Assembly: GCA_051005135.1 (NCBI GenBank)
Contig: JBPCJQ010000088.1
Span: 1-7,947, forward strand
Direction of reading: 5' to 3'
Length of the DNA: 7,947 nt
Origin: DATAQC01 sp051005135
GTDB lineage: Bacteria > Actinomycetota > Acidimicrobiia > Acidimicrobiales > AC-14
The notes beneath the pieces were generated by a model. That model was given only the letters and a program-made list of their open reading frames with translations, was not told where the DNA came from and searched no databases. This document shows, piece after piece, positions 1 to 5,561 of this stretch (within the stretch, counting starts at the first letter, position 1; every line of letters begins with the position of its first letter). The translations under genes and the position numbers were made by a program.

Positions 1-18
1 CCAAAGAACGGCCGTAGC

Positions 19-879
19 TTGCATCCCATCGAGCGGCTGCGCATGGTGGCCCGAGCGCAGGGCGAGGACCCCGCCCTCGTCGCCCGGGAGGCCGCTGAGG
101 TCCTGGCCGACTGCGCCGGCGATCCGGCCGCGCTGGTCACGGGCTGCCGCCGCCTGGTCGACCACCAGCCCACCTCCGGGCCCATCTGGTGGCTGGCCGC
201 GCGTGTGCTCAGCGCCGCCGACCCCGAGGAAGAGGCGTGGCGCTCGGCCGACCTGCTGGCGGGTGATGCGACTCCCGGAGCCCTGGGATACCACCTGCCC
301 GAGGACACCACGGTGCTGGTGGTGGGGTGGCCCGACCAGGCGAGCGAGGCTCTGCGCCGCCGCGGTGACTGCCGGGTGCTGGTGGTGGACGACATCAGTA
401 CGGGTGGGGGTCTGGCCAGGTGGTTGCGCAGGGCCGGCAGCGACGCGCTGGTCGTCGAGCACGCCGGGATGGGCCCGGCAGCCGCGGCCAGCGGGCTCGT
501 GCTGTTGGAGGCGACTGCCCTGGGTGCGGCGGGCGACGGCGAAGCCGGGTTCGTGGCCGCGGCCGGCTCCCGGGCCGCTGCCGCGGTGGCCCGGTCGGCG
601 GGCGTGCCGGTGTGGGTGGTCGCGGGCGTAGGCAGGGTGCTGCCCGGGCCCTTGTGGCAGGCCATGGTCGGTCGCCTCGAAGCCGGCACCGACCCCTGGG
701 ACCGTCCCGACGAGGTCGTCCCCCTCGCCCTAGCCGACCAGGTGGTGGGTCCCGGCGGCCCGTTCCCCGCGGCCGAGGCACCGGCAAGGGCCGACTGCCC
801 ATCGGTACCCGAGCTGACCCGTACGGTGGCCATGCCGGGATCGCGACCTCGAGGTGGGGCCGAGCCCCACCATGGGTAG
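19..879 (+). CDS. eIF-2B alpha/beta/delta-like (initiation factor 2B / ribose-1,5-bisphosphate isomerase fold) protein, possibly 5'-partial
   Basis: This resembles the actinobacterial proteins distantly related to eIF-2B regulatory subunits and to methylthioribose-1-phosphate or ribose-1,5-bisphosphate isomerases. The substrate is unknown. From the TTG at 19 it has 286 residues: a helical N-terminal part (about 1-80), then a Rossmann-like part. Hydrophobic strands lie at about 97-104 (TTVLVVGW), 118-124 (CRVLVVD) and 142-147. A family-like run at 150-210 contains ATALGAAG, FVAAAGSRAAAAVARSAGVP and WVVAGVGRVLP, the position where the isomerases carry their GA/NKxGT-type segments. The C-terminal DPWDRPDEVVPL and CPSVPELTR look conserved. 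The frame has no stop between 1 and 19, so the true start could lie upstream of the window; an ATG at 43 is another choice. The last codons overlap the next gene by 8 nt (ATGGGTAG). The fold assignment is from residue patterns recalled from the family; catalytic activity is not implied. Confidence 0.7.
   Translation: MHPIERLRMVARAQGEDPALVAREAAEVLADCAGDPAALVTGCRRLVDHQPTSGPIWWLAARVLSAADPEEEAWRSADLLAGDATPGALGYHLPEDTTVLVVGWPDQASEALRRRGDCRVLVVDDISTGGGLARWLRRAGSDALVVEHAGMGPAAAASGLVLLEATALGAAGDGEAGFVAAAGSRAAAAVARSAGVPVWVVAGVGRVLPGPLWQAMVGRLEAGTDPWDRPDEVVPLALADQVVGPGGPFPAAEAPARADCPSVPELTRTVAMPGSRPRGGAEPHHG
853..871 (+). repeat. Short perfect inverted repeat at gene junction
   Basis: GGTGGGGC, loop CGA, GCCCCACC forms an 8-bp GC stem. 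It lies in the last codons of the eIF-2B-like gene and ends directly before the ATG at 872 of the following gene. No T-run follows, so it is a poor intrinsic terminator. It could instead hide the start region of the downstream gene, or be a scar at the edge of the deletion that removed the 5' part of that gene. Confidence 0.4.
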
Positions 880-1382
880 GCACGCCGGCATGGGTGAGAT
901 CGTCGAGTATGGCTCCGCCGCCGGCGGCTACCAGGCCGCCGCCGACATGGGCGGGGCCGTCGACTTCCTGCAGGGCCACCCCGCGGTACGGGGCAGCGGG
1001 CTCGGGGTGGTGGGCTTCTGCATGGGTGGCGGGCTGGCCCTGTGGTTGGCAACTCTGCGCCCCGACGCCATCCTGGCCGCGGTCTGCTTCTATGGCCTGG
1101 CCCCCCGGGGCAAGCAGCCCGACTGGTCGAAGCTGGCCGCCGCCGTGGAGGGCTACTACGCCGAGCACGACGACCTGGCCGGTTTCGGTGCCGCCCGCCA
1201 GCTCGAAGCCGAGCTCACCGAGGCGGGCAAGGAGGTGCGGGTCTTCCTCTACCCGGGCACCGCTCATGCCTTCTTCAACGACACCCGCCCCGAGGTCTAC
1301 GACCCCGACGCCGCCCGCCAGGCCTGGGTGCGTACCCTGGAGTTCCTCAGAGCCAGCTGGGATAAGTTTTTCAGCGGAAATG

Positions 1383-1413
1383 TTGCAAATCTTCCGGGCA
1401 GACCGTGTAGGGT
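1383..1413 (+). promoter_or_regulatory. Predicted promoter of the 1459-1845 gene
   Basis: TTGCAA (1383-1388) and TAGGGT (1408-1413) are separated by 19 bp in a stretch that is A+T-richer than its surroundings. The -10 is of the actinobacterial TAnnnT kind. A start of transcription at about 1420 would fall inside the palindrome at 1417-1438. The spacer is slightly long, so the -35 assignment is less sure than the -10. Confidence 0.5.
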
Positions 1414-1416
1414 TGT

Positions 1417-1438
1417 GTTTGTGAAACACTTCACAAAC
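1417..1438 (+). promoter_or_regulatory. Rex-type (or CRP/FNR-type) palindromic operator
   Basis: Two perfect 9-base arms, GTTTGTGAA (1417-1425) and TTCACAAAC (1430-1438), flank the spacer ACAC. The core fits the Rex box of Gram-positive bacteria, TTGTGAA-N4-TTCACAA, with no mismatch. It also contains TGTGA-N6-TCACA, the core of CRP-family sites, so Rex and a CRP-like factor cannot be told apart by sequence. It overlaps the predicted transcription start and lies 20 bp before the ATG at 1459, a position that favours repression. Rex releases DNA when NADH is high. Confidence 0.65.
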
Positions 1439-1458
1439 TCACTCCCCGAGGAGCTGCC

Positions 1459-1845
1459 ATGGTTGATCGTTCCACCGCTCTGACCGCCGAACACCTAGCC
1501 GAGGCGCTCGCCGACAGCGACCGCTTCCACCGTGATACCAGCGTGGGCGCCATCTACCACCGAGGCAAGGTCTCCTTCCGCGAGAAGACCCCCATCGACA
1601 GCCTCCACGTCATCGTCGAAGGCAATCGCATGTCGGCCCACATCGATCGCATCTCGCCCCTGAAGCACCGACCCGACGGCACCGTCCGGTACTCGTTGGG
1701 GCGGGTCTTGGCTCACAACCTGGCGGGCATGGGTGGCGACCTCGGTCGCCTGGTCGGCCGCCGCCGGGGCCAGCAGCGCTGCCGCCTGGAGTGCGTGATC
1801 GAATGGGTCGACGACGAACCCACCCCGGAGCCCGAGGCCGCATGA
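1459..1845 (+). CDS. Small conserved-looking protein of unknown function, candidate Rex/CRP target
   Basis: This encodes 128 residues with no domain that I can name. The ATG is supported by GAGGAG at 1448-1453, 5 nt upstream. The N-terminus is helical (ALTAEHLAEALADSDRFHR). The middle has alternating hydrophobic residues that suggest beta strands (SLHVIVEGNRMSAHID, TVRYSLGRVLAH). A basic glycine-rich turn follows (LGRLVGRRRGQQR), then a strand, CRLECVIEWVDDE, and an acidic-proline tail (EPTPEPEAA). There is no signal peptide or membrane segment, so it is probably cytoplasmic. The promoter and palindrome just upstream make it the first and only gene of its transcript: the next gene is convergent and its stop lies 15 bp away. 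Control by redox state (Rex) or cAMP (CRP) is inferred from the operator only. Confidence 0.8.
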   Translation: MVDRSTALTAEHLAEALADSDRFHRDTSVGAIYHRGKVSFREKTPIDSLHVIVEGNRMSAHIDRISPLKHRPDGTVRYSLGRVLAHNLAGMGGDLGRLVGRRRGQQRCRLECVIEWVDDEPTPEPEAA

Positions 1846-1860
1846 AACGAGCCGTGTAGC

Positions 1861-2247
1861 TCAGCCTCCCTTGCGGCCGATGGCCCGGGCCAGCTCCTGC
1901 TTGGTCATCGACGAGCGCCCGGGCACGTCGAGCTTCTTGGCCCGCTCGTACAGCTCCTGTTTGGTGTTGCCGTTGGCGTCGACACCGCCGTAGGTCTCCC
2001 CTTTCCCCCGCCGCTTGTCGGCCGTCGACTGCTCGGAGCGGGGGTCGGACGGGCCCTTGTGGTCCTTGGCCACCCAGCGGTCGCCCTCCTTCTCGTGGGT
2101 GTGCTTGAGGGCGCCGAAGGCGGTTCGGTGGGCCCGCTCGCCCTCGCCGTAACTGTCCACCGCCGCGTCGTGGGCCTTGCCCCAGGTGCGCTGGGCCTTC
2201 GGCGAGGAACGCTGGACGGTAGAAGGCATCTCCTTCTTGGCCGGCAT
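1861..2247 (-). CDS. ChaB family protein with C-terminal Rho_N/SAP-like domain
   Basis: The 128-residue protein has two parts. Residues 1-62 match the ChaB pattern: MPAKKEMP start, then KAQRTWGKAHDAAVDSY, AHRTAFGALKHTHEKEGDRWVAK. Residues 94-128 form a small helix-extended loop-helix resembling the Rho termination factor N-terminal or SAP-like module (TKQELYERAKKLDVPGRSSMTKQELARAIGRK), which often binds nucleic acid. The two are joined by a very hydrophilic linker. ChaB was first described as a regulator of the ChaA cation antiporter in Escherichia coli; in actinobacteria the role is not established and no antiporter gene is near. The ATG at 2247 is chosen because GGAGGTGA lies about 5 nt upstream on the minus strand; a longer frame to 2307 would put that ribosome site inside the gene. 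It is highly charged and probably cytoplasmic. It is divergent from the glycosyltransferase gene and convergent with the gene ending at 1845. Confidence 0.87.
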   Translation of the reverse strand: MPAKKEMPSTVQRSSPKAQRTWGKAHDAAVDSYGEGERAHRTAFGALKHTHEKEGDRWVAKDHKGPSDPRSEQSTADKRRGKGETYGGVDANGNTKQELYERAKKLDVPGRSSMTKQELARAIGRKGG

Positions 2248-2339
2248 GCGGTCACCTCCGTTGAAGATGTGTGACTGATCTCTTCCCCGTCGGCCCGTCG
2301 CCGACACGGGAGACCAGGCGTCGCCCTACCATCGACTGG

Positions 2340-3047
2340 ATGTCATCGAGACAGGCGGGCGGGCCTACCATCGACGTGGTCATCCCCGCCCGCAACGAGG
2401 CCCCCACGGTGGCGGCCGTCGTGGAGGCATGCCGGTGTTGTGCCTTCGCCCGAGAGGTGATCGTGGTCGACGACGGGTCGCTCGACGGCACCGCCGACGC
2501 GGCCGCCGCCGCCGGGGCCAAGGTGGTGCGCCGGGAGGCCGGGGACGGGGGCTCCAAGGCCCACGCCCTGGAGGCTGGGGTGGCGGCCAGCGACGCCGAG
2601 GCGTTCCTGTTCTGCGACGCCGACCTCATCGGCCTCCAGCCTCACCACCTCGATGCCATCTGCCGGCCATGGTTGGAGGGGCGGGCGGCCATGTCGGTGG
2701 GATGGTTCGACTACGGCCGTTGGAACCCGTTGGTGGTACGCATGGCCCCCACCACCGGCGAGCGGCTGGTGCCCCGCTGGGTGTGGGACGCGGTACCGCC
2801 CAGCAAGCGCCACGGCTACTCGATCGAGATCATGATCAACGAGGTCATTGCCGAGGGCCACCTGCCGACCACCGCTCGCATCCTGCCCGGCGTCACCCAG
2901 CGAACCAAGCGGGCCAAGTACGGCCGCCGCCACGGCTACCGCGAGACCTGGCGCATGTTCTGGCACCTGATCGGCCTTCCCGCCCGCGGTGTGGTCCGCT
3001 GGAGGACCTACTGGTTCTACCTGCGCGAGCTGACGGTGGAGGGCTGA
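2340..3047 (+). CDS. Glycosyltransferase family 2 protein
   Basis: This is a GT-A fold glycosyltransferase of family 2, predicted to move a sugar from a nucleotide- or lipid-linked donor to a surface glycan or lipid. In the 235-residue form, the first strand and donor-binding segment is DVVIPARNEAPTV (12-24). VIVVDDGSLDGT (40-51) holds the DDGS nucleotide site, and FCDAD (91-95) is the DxD-type metal motif. The acceptor-side region is at about 130-195 (TGERLVPRWVWDAV, GYSIEIMINEVIAEG, ILPGVTQRTKRAKYG). The C-terminus is basic and aromatic (MFWHLIGLP, RWRTYWFYLRELTV) and may lie on the membrane, but there is no clear transmembrane helix. The start is uncertain: ATG 2340 gives the family-like N-terminus but has no ribosome site, and an in-frame GTG at 2271 would add 23 residues. 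A leaderless transcript is possible. It may be linked to the polysaccharide gene remnants downstream. Confidence 0.85.
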   Translation: MSSRQAGGPTIDVVIPARNEAPTVAAVVEACRCCAFAREVIVVDDGSLDGTADAAAAAGAKVVRREAGDGGSKAHALEAGVAASDAEAFLFCDADLIGLQPHHLDAICRPWLEGRAAMSVGWFDYGRWNPLVVRMAPTTGERLVPRWVWDAVPPSKRHGYSIEIMINEVIAEGHLPTTARILPGVTQRTKRAKYGRRHGYRETWRMFWHLIGLPARGVVRWRTYWFYLRELTVEG

Positions 3048-3106
3048 GCTGACTCTCGACATCACGGCACAGTTCGCCGTCGGGAAGGAGCCATTTTGGG
3101 CCACGA

Positions 3107-3290
3107 GTGCCCAAAGTACGACGTCGACGGTCGCGCGGAACAGTTGTAATCCTGGGGCTGTTGGTGGCGTGGGCGCTGGTGGCGGTCATGGTCCTGCTGT
3201 TGGCCCGCCGCAATATTCAGAGCGGGTTGAAGGTGGTGCCCGTGGCCCGGAAGAAGGCCAATGTCGCAACGATCACCGATGGCCGGCTTC
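3107..3290 (+). pseudogene. Truncated N-terminus of a membrane protein (DUF4012-like)
   Basis: From GTG 3107 the first ~60 residues are sensible: a basic start (VRRRRSRG), one membrane helix (VVILGLLVAWALVAVMVLLLA split over about 13-33), then ARRNIQSGLKVVPVARKKAN. This arrangement resembles the N-terminus of actinobacterial DUF4012 proteins, which are much longer and are often found in polysaccharide loci. After about 3290 the frame stays open to 3619 but reads antisense to a glycoside hydrolase remnant and has no protein-like character, so the gene appears cut off there. AAGGAG at 3085-3090 is too far (16 nt) from the GTG for a normal ribosome site. The family name is a guess from the helix and its flanks. 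Confidence 0.35.
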
Positions 3291-3301
3291 TCTTCATTTG
3301 T

Positions 3302-3845
3302 TCACATCCGCGGCGGAGGGTCAGCGTCCTTGTGTCGTCGATAGGCGTCTCGCGGCAACGAGAGGTTGGGCCGAGCGCCGGGCGCCGACGGCCAGAATCG
3401 CCAGCTGTTGGGCTCGTTCCAGATCTCGTCGACGTGCAACCTCTTGGCCGGGTACCGGTTGACAATGGCTATGACGAAGGACGCGCAATCGGCCGGGTTG
3501 CTGGGCTTTCAGTAGCTGTTCCAGTGGTCGCCAGATACGTCGTGGCATTTCGCCGGGCCGGCCGACGCCCGGTAGGGCACGCCGTCGGCCAGGGGCATCA
3601 GCACCGCGATCCCACTTAGCCGCAGGGCGTCGACCGCGTAGTCGATGTCGTCCGGCCAACCCGCGCCGAGCCGGCCCTTGGTCCTGGGCTTGACGCCGCT
3701 CCGTCTGAAGTCGGCGCGCCCATCGCACCCCGGCGTCCCGGAGGGCGGTCACCTGCGGTCCATGTCGAAGGGGGAGAGGGTCAAGGCAAGCCACCAGGCG
3801 ACCGGGGCTCGTCGTGCGGTTCTCGGCGAAGGCGATCAGTGGCAT
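3302..3845 (-). pseudogene. Glycoside hydrolase (GH39/GH5-like clan A) pseudogene
   Basis: Minus-strand sequence reads as a retaining (alpha/beta)8 glycosidase only if three breaks are ignored. One frame gives VTALRDAGVRWAR and breaks at about 3712-3714. The next frame continues as DFRRSGVKPRTKGRLGAGWP, then DDIDYAVDALRLSGIAVLMP and CHDVSGDHWNSY, and meets a TGA at 3509-3511. The same frame then goes on with ADCASFVIAIVNRYPAKRLH and EIWNEPNSWRFWPSAPG before a stop at 3302-3304. WNEPN (3407-3421) is the acid/base glutamate motif of clan GH-A enzymes. A further break at about 3752-3754 is likely, because SPFDMDR before it is in another frame. The second half with the nucleophile glutamate is missing. 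The coordinates begin at an in-frame ATG (MPLIAF) at 3845, but the real 5' end is unclear. Intact relatives would act on extracellular or surface glycans. Confidence 0.68.
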
Positions 3846-3943
3846 GGTGACCTCGGTCTTCTCGGTAGGGTCCTTGACAGTGAGGTGGTGGAACCAGACT
3901 GCACGGATTGTGCACGCTGCACGCACGGCGTGTCAAGTGTCTT

Positions 3944-3973
3944 TTGACCTTTTTGGCGGAGAGGTGGTAGCGT
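3944..3973 (+). promoter_or_regulatory. Predicted strong SigA-type promoter of the XRE regulator
   Basis: TTGACC (3944-3949) and TAGCGT (3968-3973) are spaced by 18 bp, with TGG directly before the -10 (extended -10). It lies in a local A+T-richer patch at the end of the decayed region. Transcription would start at about 3980, giving a leader of about 30 nt before the start codons at 4008/4014. From 3846 up to this promoter I see no gene. Confidence 0.62.
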
Positions 3974-4013
3974 GCCGCCCGAGGAGCATCCGACACGATC
4001 ATCGGGAGTGGCA

Positions 4014-4388
4014 GTGACTCAAGGCCAAGGCCTCTTGCAAGACGACCGCCAGACCGACCTTCAAGGCGAGGCGGTCCTGGAGACGCTGGTGGCCAGCTCG
4101 GCCCAGCGTTTCCGGGTCGCCCGGGTGAGCAGGCGGATCAGCCAGGATGCCGCGGCCCGGGCGGCCAGCGCTCTGTTGCCGCCGTGGGCTGCCACCATCA
4201 GCCGGGAGATCATCCGCAAGTACGAGACGGACGGCTTTGCCGGCAAGGACAGCGCCGAACCGCTGCGGGTGGCGGCGCTGGCTCAGGTCTACGGCATCAG
4301 CCCCCACTGGCTGGTACCCGACCTGAAGGTGGGCGACGATGAGCTGAGCGCGGTGGAACGCCTCATCGCTGCCCTGCGCGATGGCTGA
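4014..4388 (+). CDS. XRE/Cro-C1 family helix-turn-helix transcriptional regulator
   Basis: This 124-residue DNA-binding protein has one Cro/C1-type HTH at about 31-100: QRFRVARVSRRISQDAAARA (helices 1-2), then TISREIIRKYETDGFAGKD (recognition helix and the KYE-G turn typical of XRE proteins), then LRVAALAQVYGISPHWLVPD, which closes the five-helix fold. About 30 polar residues precede the HTH and there is no large C-terminal ligand or peptidase domain, so it is a minimal repressor. Helix 2 to helix 3 carries a longer insert than usual (ASALLPPWAA). GTG 4014 is chosen because GGGAG at 4004-4008 lies 5 nt upstream; GTG 4008 and GTG 3972 are also in frame, but the latter would start inside the predicted promoter's -10. 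The frame of the following membrane protein overlaps its stop by 8 nt, so the two are probably co-transcribed. Confidence 0.82.
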   Translation: MTQGQGLLQDDRQTDLQGEAVLETLVASSAQRFRVARVSRRISQDAAARAASALLPPWAATISREIIRKYETDGFAGKDSAEPLRVAALAQVYGISPHWLVPDLKVGDDELSAVERLIAALRDG

Positions 4389-4473
4389 GCCCGGGCCCGA
4401 TGCCTGGGCACCGCGTAGGGAAAGGGGACCGGGCCCTTTGCCGCACGGCTCACGTGGAGAGGCCAAGTCGCCC

Positions 4474-5238
4474 ATGGACCGGCTGGCCAACGACCTGCGC
4501 AACGCCCGGGGCACCATGACTCCCGCCGAGGTGAGCGAGGTCGATCGGATGGCCGCCGAATGGCGAGACGGCTGTCGCGACTACGGCCTGGATCCAGCCG
4601 ACCCGCAGGTGCCGGCCACGATGCTGGTGACCTCCAAGCTGATGGTGGGTCTCATAGACAACAAGCTGGCCACCCGCCCCGATACCCGGCCCGACGATGT
4701 GGCCGCCTCCCTGTGGGCCGCTGGCGAGTCAGCCCTCGTAGGCCTCAGCCTTCTGGAGACGGCTCACAGGGATTCAAAGCCTTTGGCCGCCACCGCCAAG
4801 CACGCGCGCACGCGCCCGCCTTTGGTTGCCGTGCTGTGCTCGTTGGCTCTATTGGTCGGGGTTCAAGTCGTGGTTGCGAAGGCGCACCGTCCACCACCGA
4901 CGCTGCGGTCGGTGCCGGCAGTGACCACGGCGCCGACCACCGGGGTGGCGCCCCCAGTGTCGTCGCCGGCAGCGTCGACCCAGGGAAATGGCGTATCTGG
5001 TCCTTCTTCCCCTTCCCCTTCGGCCGCCAGCAGCACTGCGTCCGCGGTGCGGACGCCGCCCGCAGCCGCGGGAGCAAGATCTACAGGCGTTTCCCCGGCG
5101 CCAGCTTCGCCTGCTCACGCTCCCGCTTCATCGGATACCCAACCGCCGCCACCGTCGGCCCCGGCCGATCCCCTGAAGGCCGTGACCGATGTGGTGGGAG
5201 GGGTCGTCAAGGGACTGGCGAACACCCTCGGCTTGTAG
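4474..5238 (+). CDS. Single-pass membrane protein with Pro/Ser/Ala-rich outer tail, partner of the XRE regulator
   Basis: I do not recognise a family. In the 254-residue form, residues 1-110 are a soluble, probably cytoplasmic helical domain (LANDLRNARGTMTPAEVSEV, AAEWRDGCRDYGLDP, ATMLVTSKLMVGLIDNKLAT, AASLWAAGESALVGLSLLE). One membrane helix follows at about 116-135 (PLVAVLCSLALLVGVQVVVA), flanked by basic residues, then ~95 residues rich in Pro, Ser, Ala and Thr, and a short amphipathic end (DPLKAVTDVVGGVVKGLANTLGL split at 232-254). The positive charges before the helix favour an inside N-terminus and a wall-spanning tail. ATG 4474 has GGAGAGG at 4456-4462. ATG 4381 overlaps the regulator's stop (ATGGCTGA) but has no ribosome site and adds 31 low-complexity residues. 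Co-transcription with the HTH gene suggests a membrane-linked regulatory role, which is only inference. Confidence 0.75.
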   Translation: MDRLANDLRNARGTMTPAEVSEVDRMAAEWRDGCRDYGLDPADPQVPATMLVTSKLMVGLIDNKLATRPDTRPDDVAASLWAAGESALVGLSLLETAHRDSKPLAATAKHARTRPPLVAVLCSLALLVGVQVVVAKAHRPPPTLRSVPAVTTAPTTGVAPPVSSPAASTQGNGVSGPSSPSPSAASSTASAVRTPPAAAGARSTGVSPAPASPAHAPASSDTQPPPPSAPADPLKAVTDVVGGVVKGLANTLGL

Positions 5239-5265
5239 ATCCAGCCCCGGAGAAGATGGGCGAGC

Positions 5266-5388
5266 GAAGAGAGCACCGAAGGTCATGAGCAGGATCTTCA
5301 CGTCGAACGGGCGGGTCCATTTGCCGAGGTAGTGATTCTCCCACTCCGATCGGCCAGGGAGCGTCGCCAGCGCGGGCCTGGGCCCAGC
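5266..5388 (-). pseudogene. Possible C-terminal remnant of a bacterial sugar transferase
   Basis: On the minus strand, the frame ending its last upstream stop at 5389-5391 gives a 23-residue core at 5281-5349: PGRSEWENHY, then LGKWTRPFDVKILLMT. Polyprenyl-phosphate sugar-1-phosphate transferases end with a similar aromatic and D-(L/V)-KILL-T pattern. The frame then runs on without family features, and nothing upstream matches the rest of such an enzyme. If real, this is about 40 residues of a protein that is normally several hundred long. A plus-strand frame over the same bases (about 5331-5467, ending NDDAPK) is another reading with no support. The rest of 5239-5535 shows no gene that I can defend. 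Confidence 0.3.
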
Positions 5389-5535
5389 TCACGAAGGACG
5401 CCTGAGCTGGAGGTCGCCTGCGAGCTACGGGCCGAGGCTGACCGCAGAAATGATGACGCGCCCAAATAAGCCCGCCACCACACCAAGCCCACTGAGCGAG
5501 CGGCCGCAGGTGCTGGTGCTTTAGGCCCCCCGGTG

Positions 5536-5561
5536 CCAGCCGCTTCAGCCGAAGCGGCTGG
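5536..5561 (-). terminator. Strong hairpin at the 3' end of the minus-strand gene
   Basis: CCAGCCGCTTC (5536-5546), a 4-nt loop and GAAGCGGCTGG (5551-5561) form a perfect 11-bp stem. The stop codon of the minus-strand gene (5545-5547) lies within it. There is no T-run after the stem in either direction, so it would act as a T-less terminator or as an RNA-stabilising 3' end. Confidence 0.5.

Larger units (their letters stand above)
872..1483 (+). pseudogene. Dienelactone hydrolase family protein, 5'-truncated and with lost stop codon
   Basis: This is an alpha/beta hydrolase of the dienelactone hydrolase (carboxymethylenebutenolidase) family, whose intact members cleave cyclic ester substrates in the cytoplasm. 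Counted from ATG 872, the nucleophile Cys50 is in GFCMGGGLAL, the likely Asp100 in YYAEHDD and His132 in YPGTAHAFFND; RPEVYD and AWVRTLEFLRA are also family-typical. Usual members have about 230-250 residues and a first ~90-residue part with the early strands and substrate contacts; that part is missing, and the intact eIF-2B-like gene occupies the space. At the 3' end, homologues stop soon after LEFLRA. Here the frame runs on for about 40 unrelated residues through a promoter, an operator and the ribosome site of the next gene. A TAA at 1363-1365 lies one frame away and would give a normal ending (QLG-stop), which points to a one-base indel near 1350-1356. All triad residues survive, so the damage is probably recent. 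Other possible starts are GTG 854 and ATG 890. Confidence 0.72.

Noticed and set aside
1351..1371. CCAGCTGG palindrome followed by GTTTTTC as an intrinsic terminator
   Set aside because: The palindrome has no loop, so a stable RNA hairpin is unlikely; the T-run is short and part of the A+T-rich promoter region.
395..1429. Long open frame on the minus strand (344 residues) opposite the eIF-2B-like and hydrolase genes
   Set aside because: It is antisense to two genes with clear family patterns, crosses their junction, and is full of low-complexity Arg/Pro/Gly typical of shadow frames in GC-rich DNA.
3290..3619. Plus-strand continuation of the frame from 3107
   Set aside because: The residues are not protein-like, and the opposite strand carries a recognisable glycosidase remnant.
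4393..4439. GGGCCCG/CGGGCCC pair (4393-4399, 4430-4436) and AAAGGG/CCCTTT hairpin between the HTH and membrane-protein genes as a terminator
   Set aside because: The stems are only 6-7 bp, compete with each other, have only three T's, and would split what looks like an operon.
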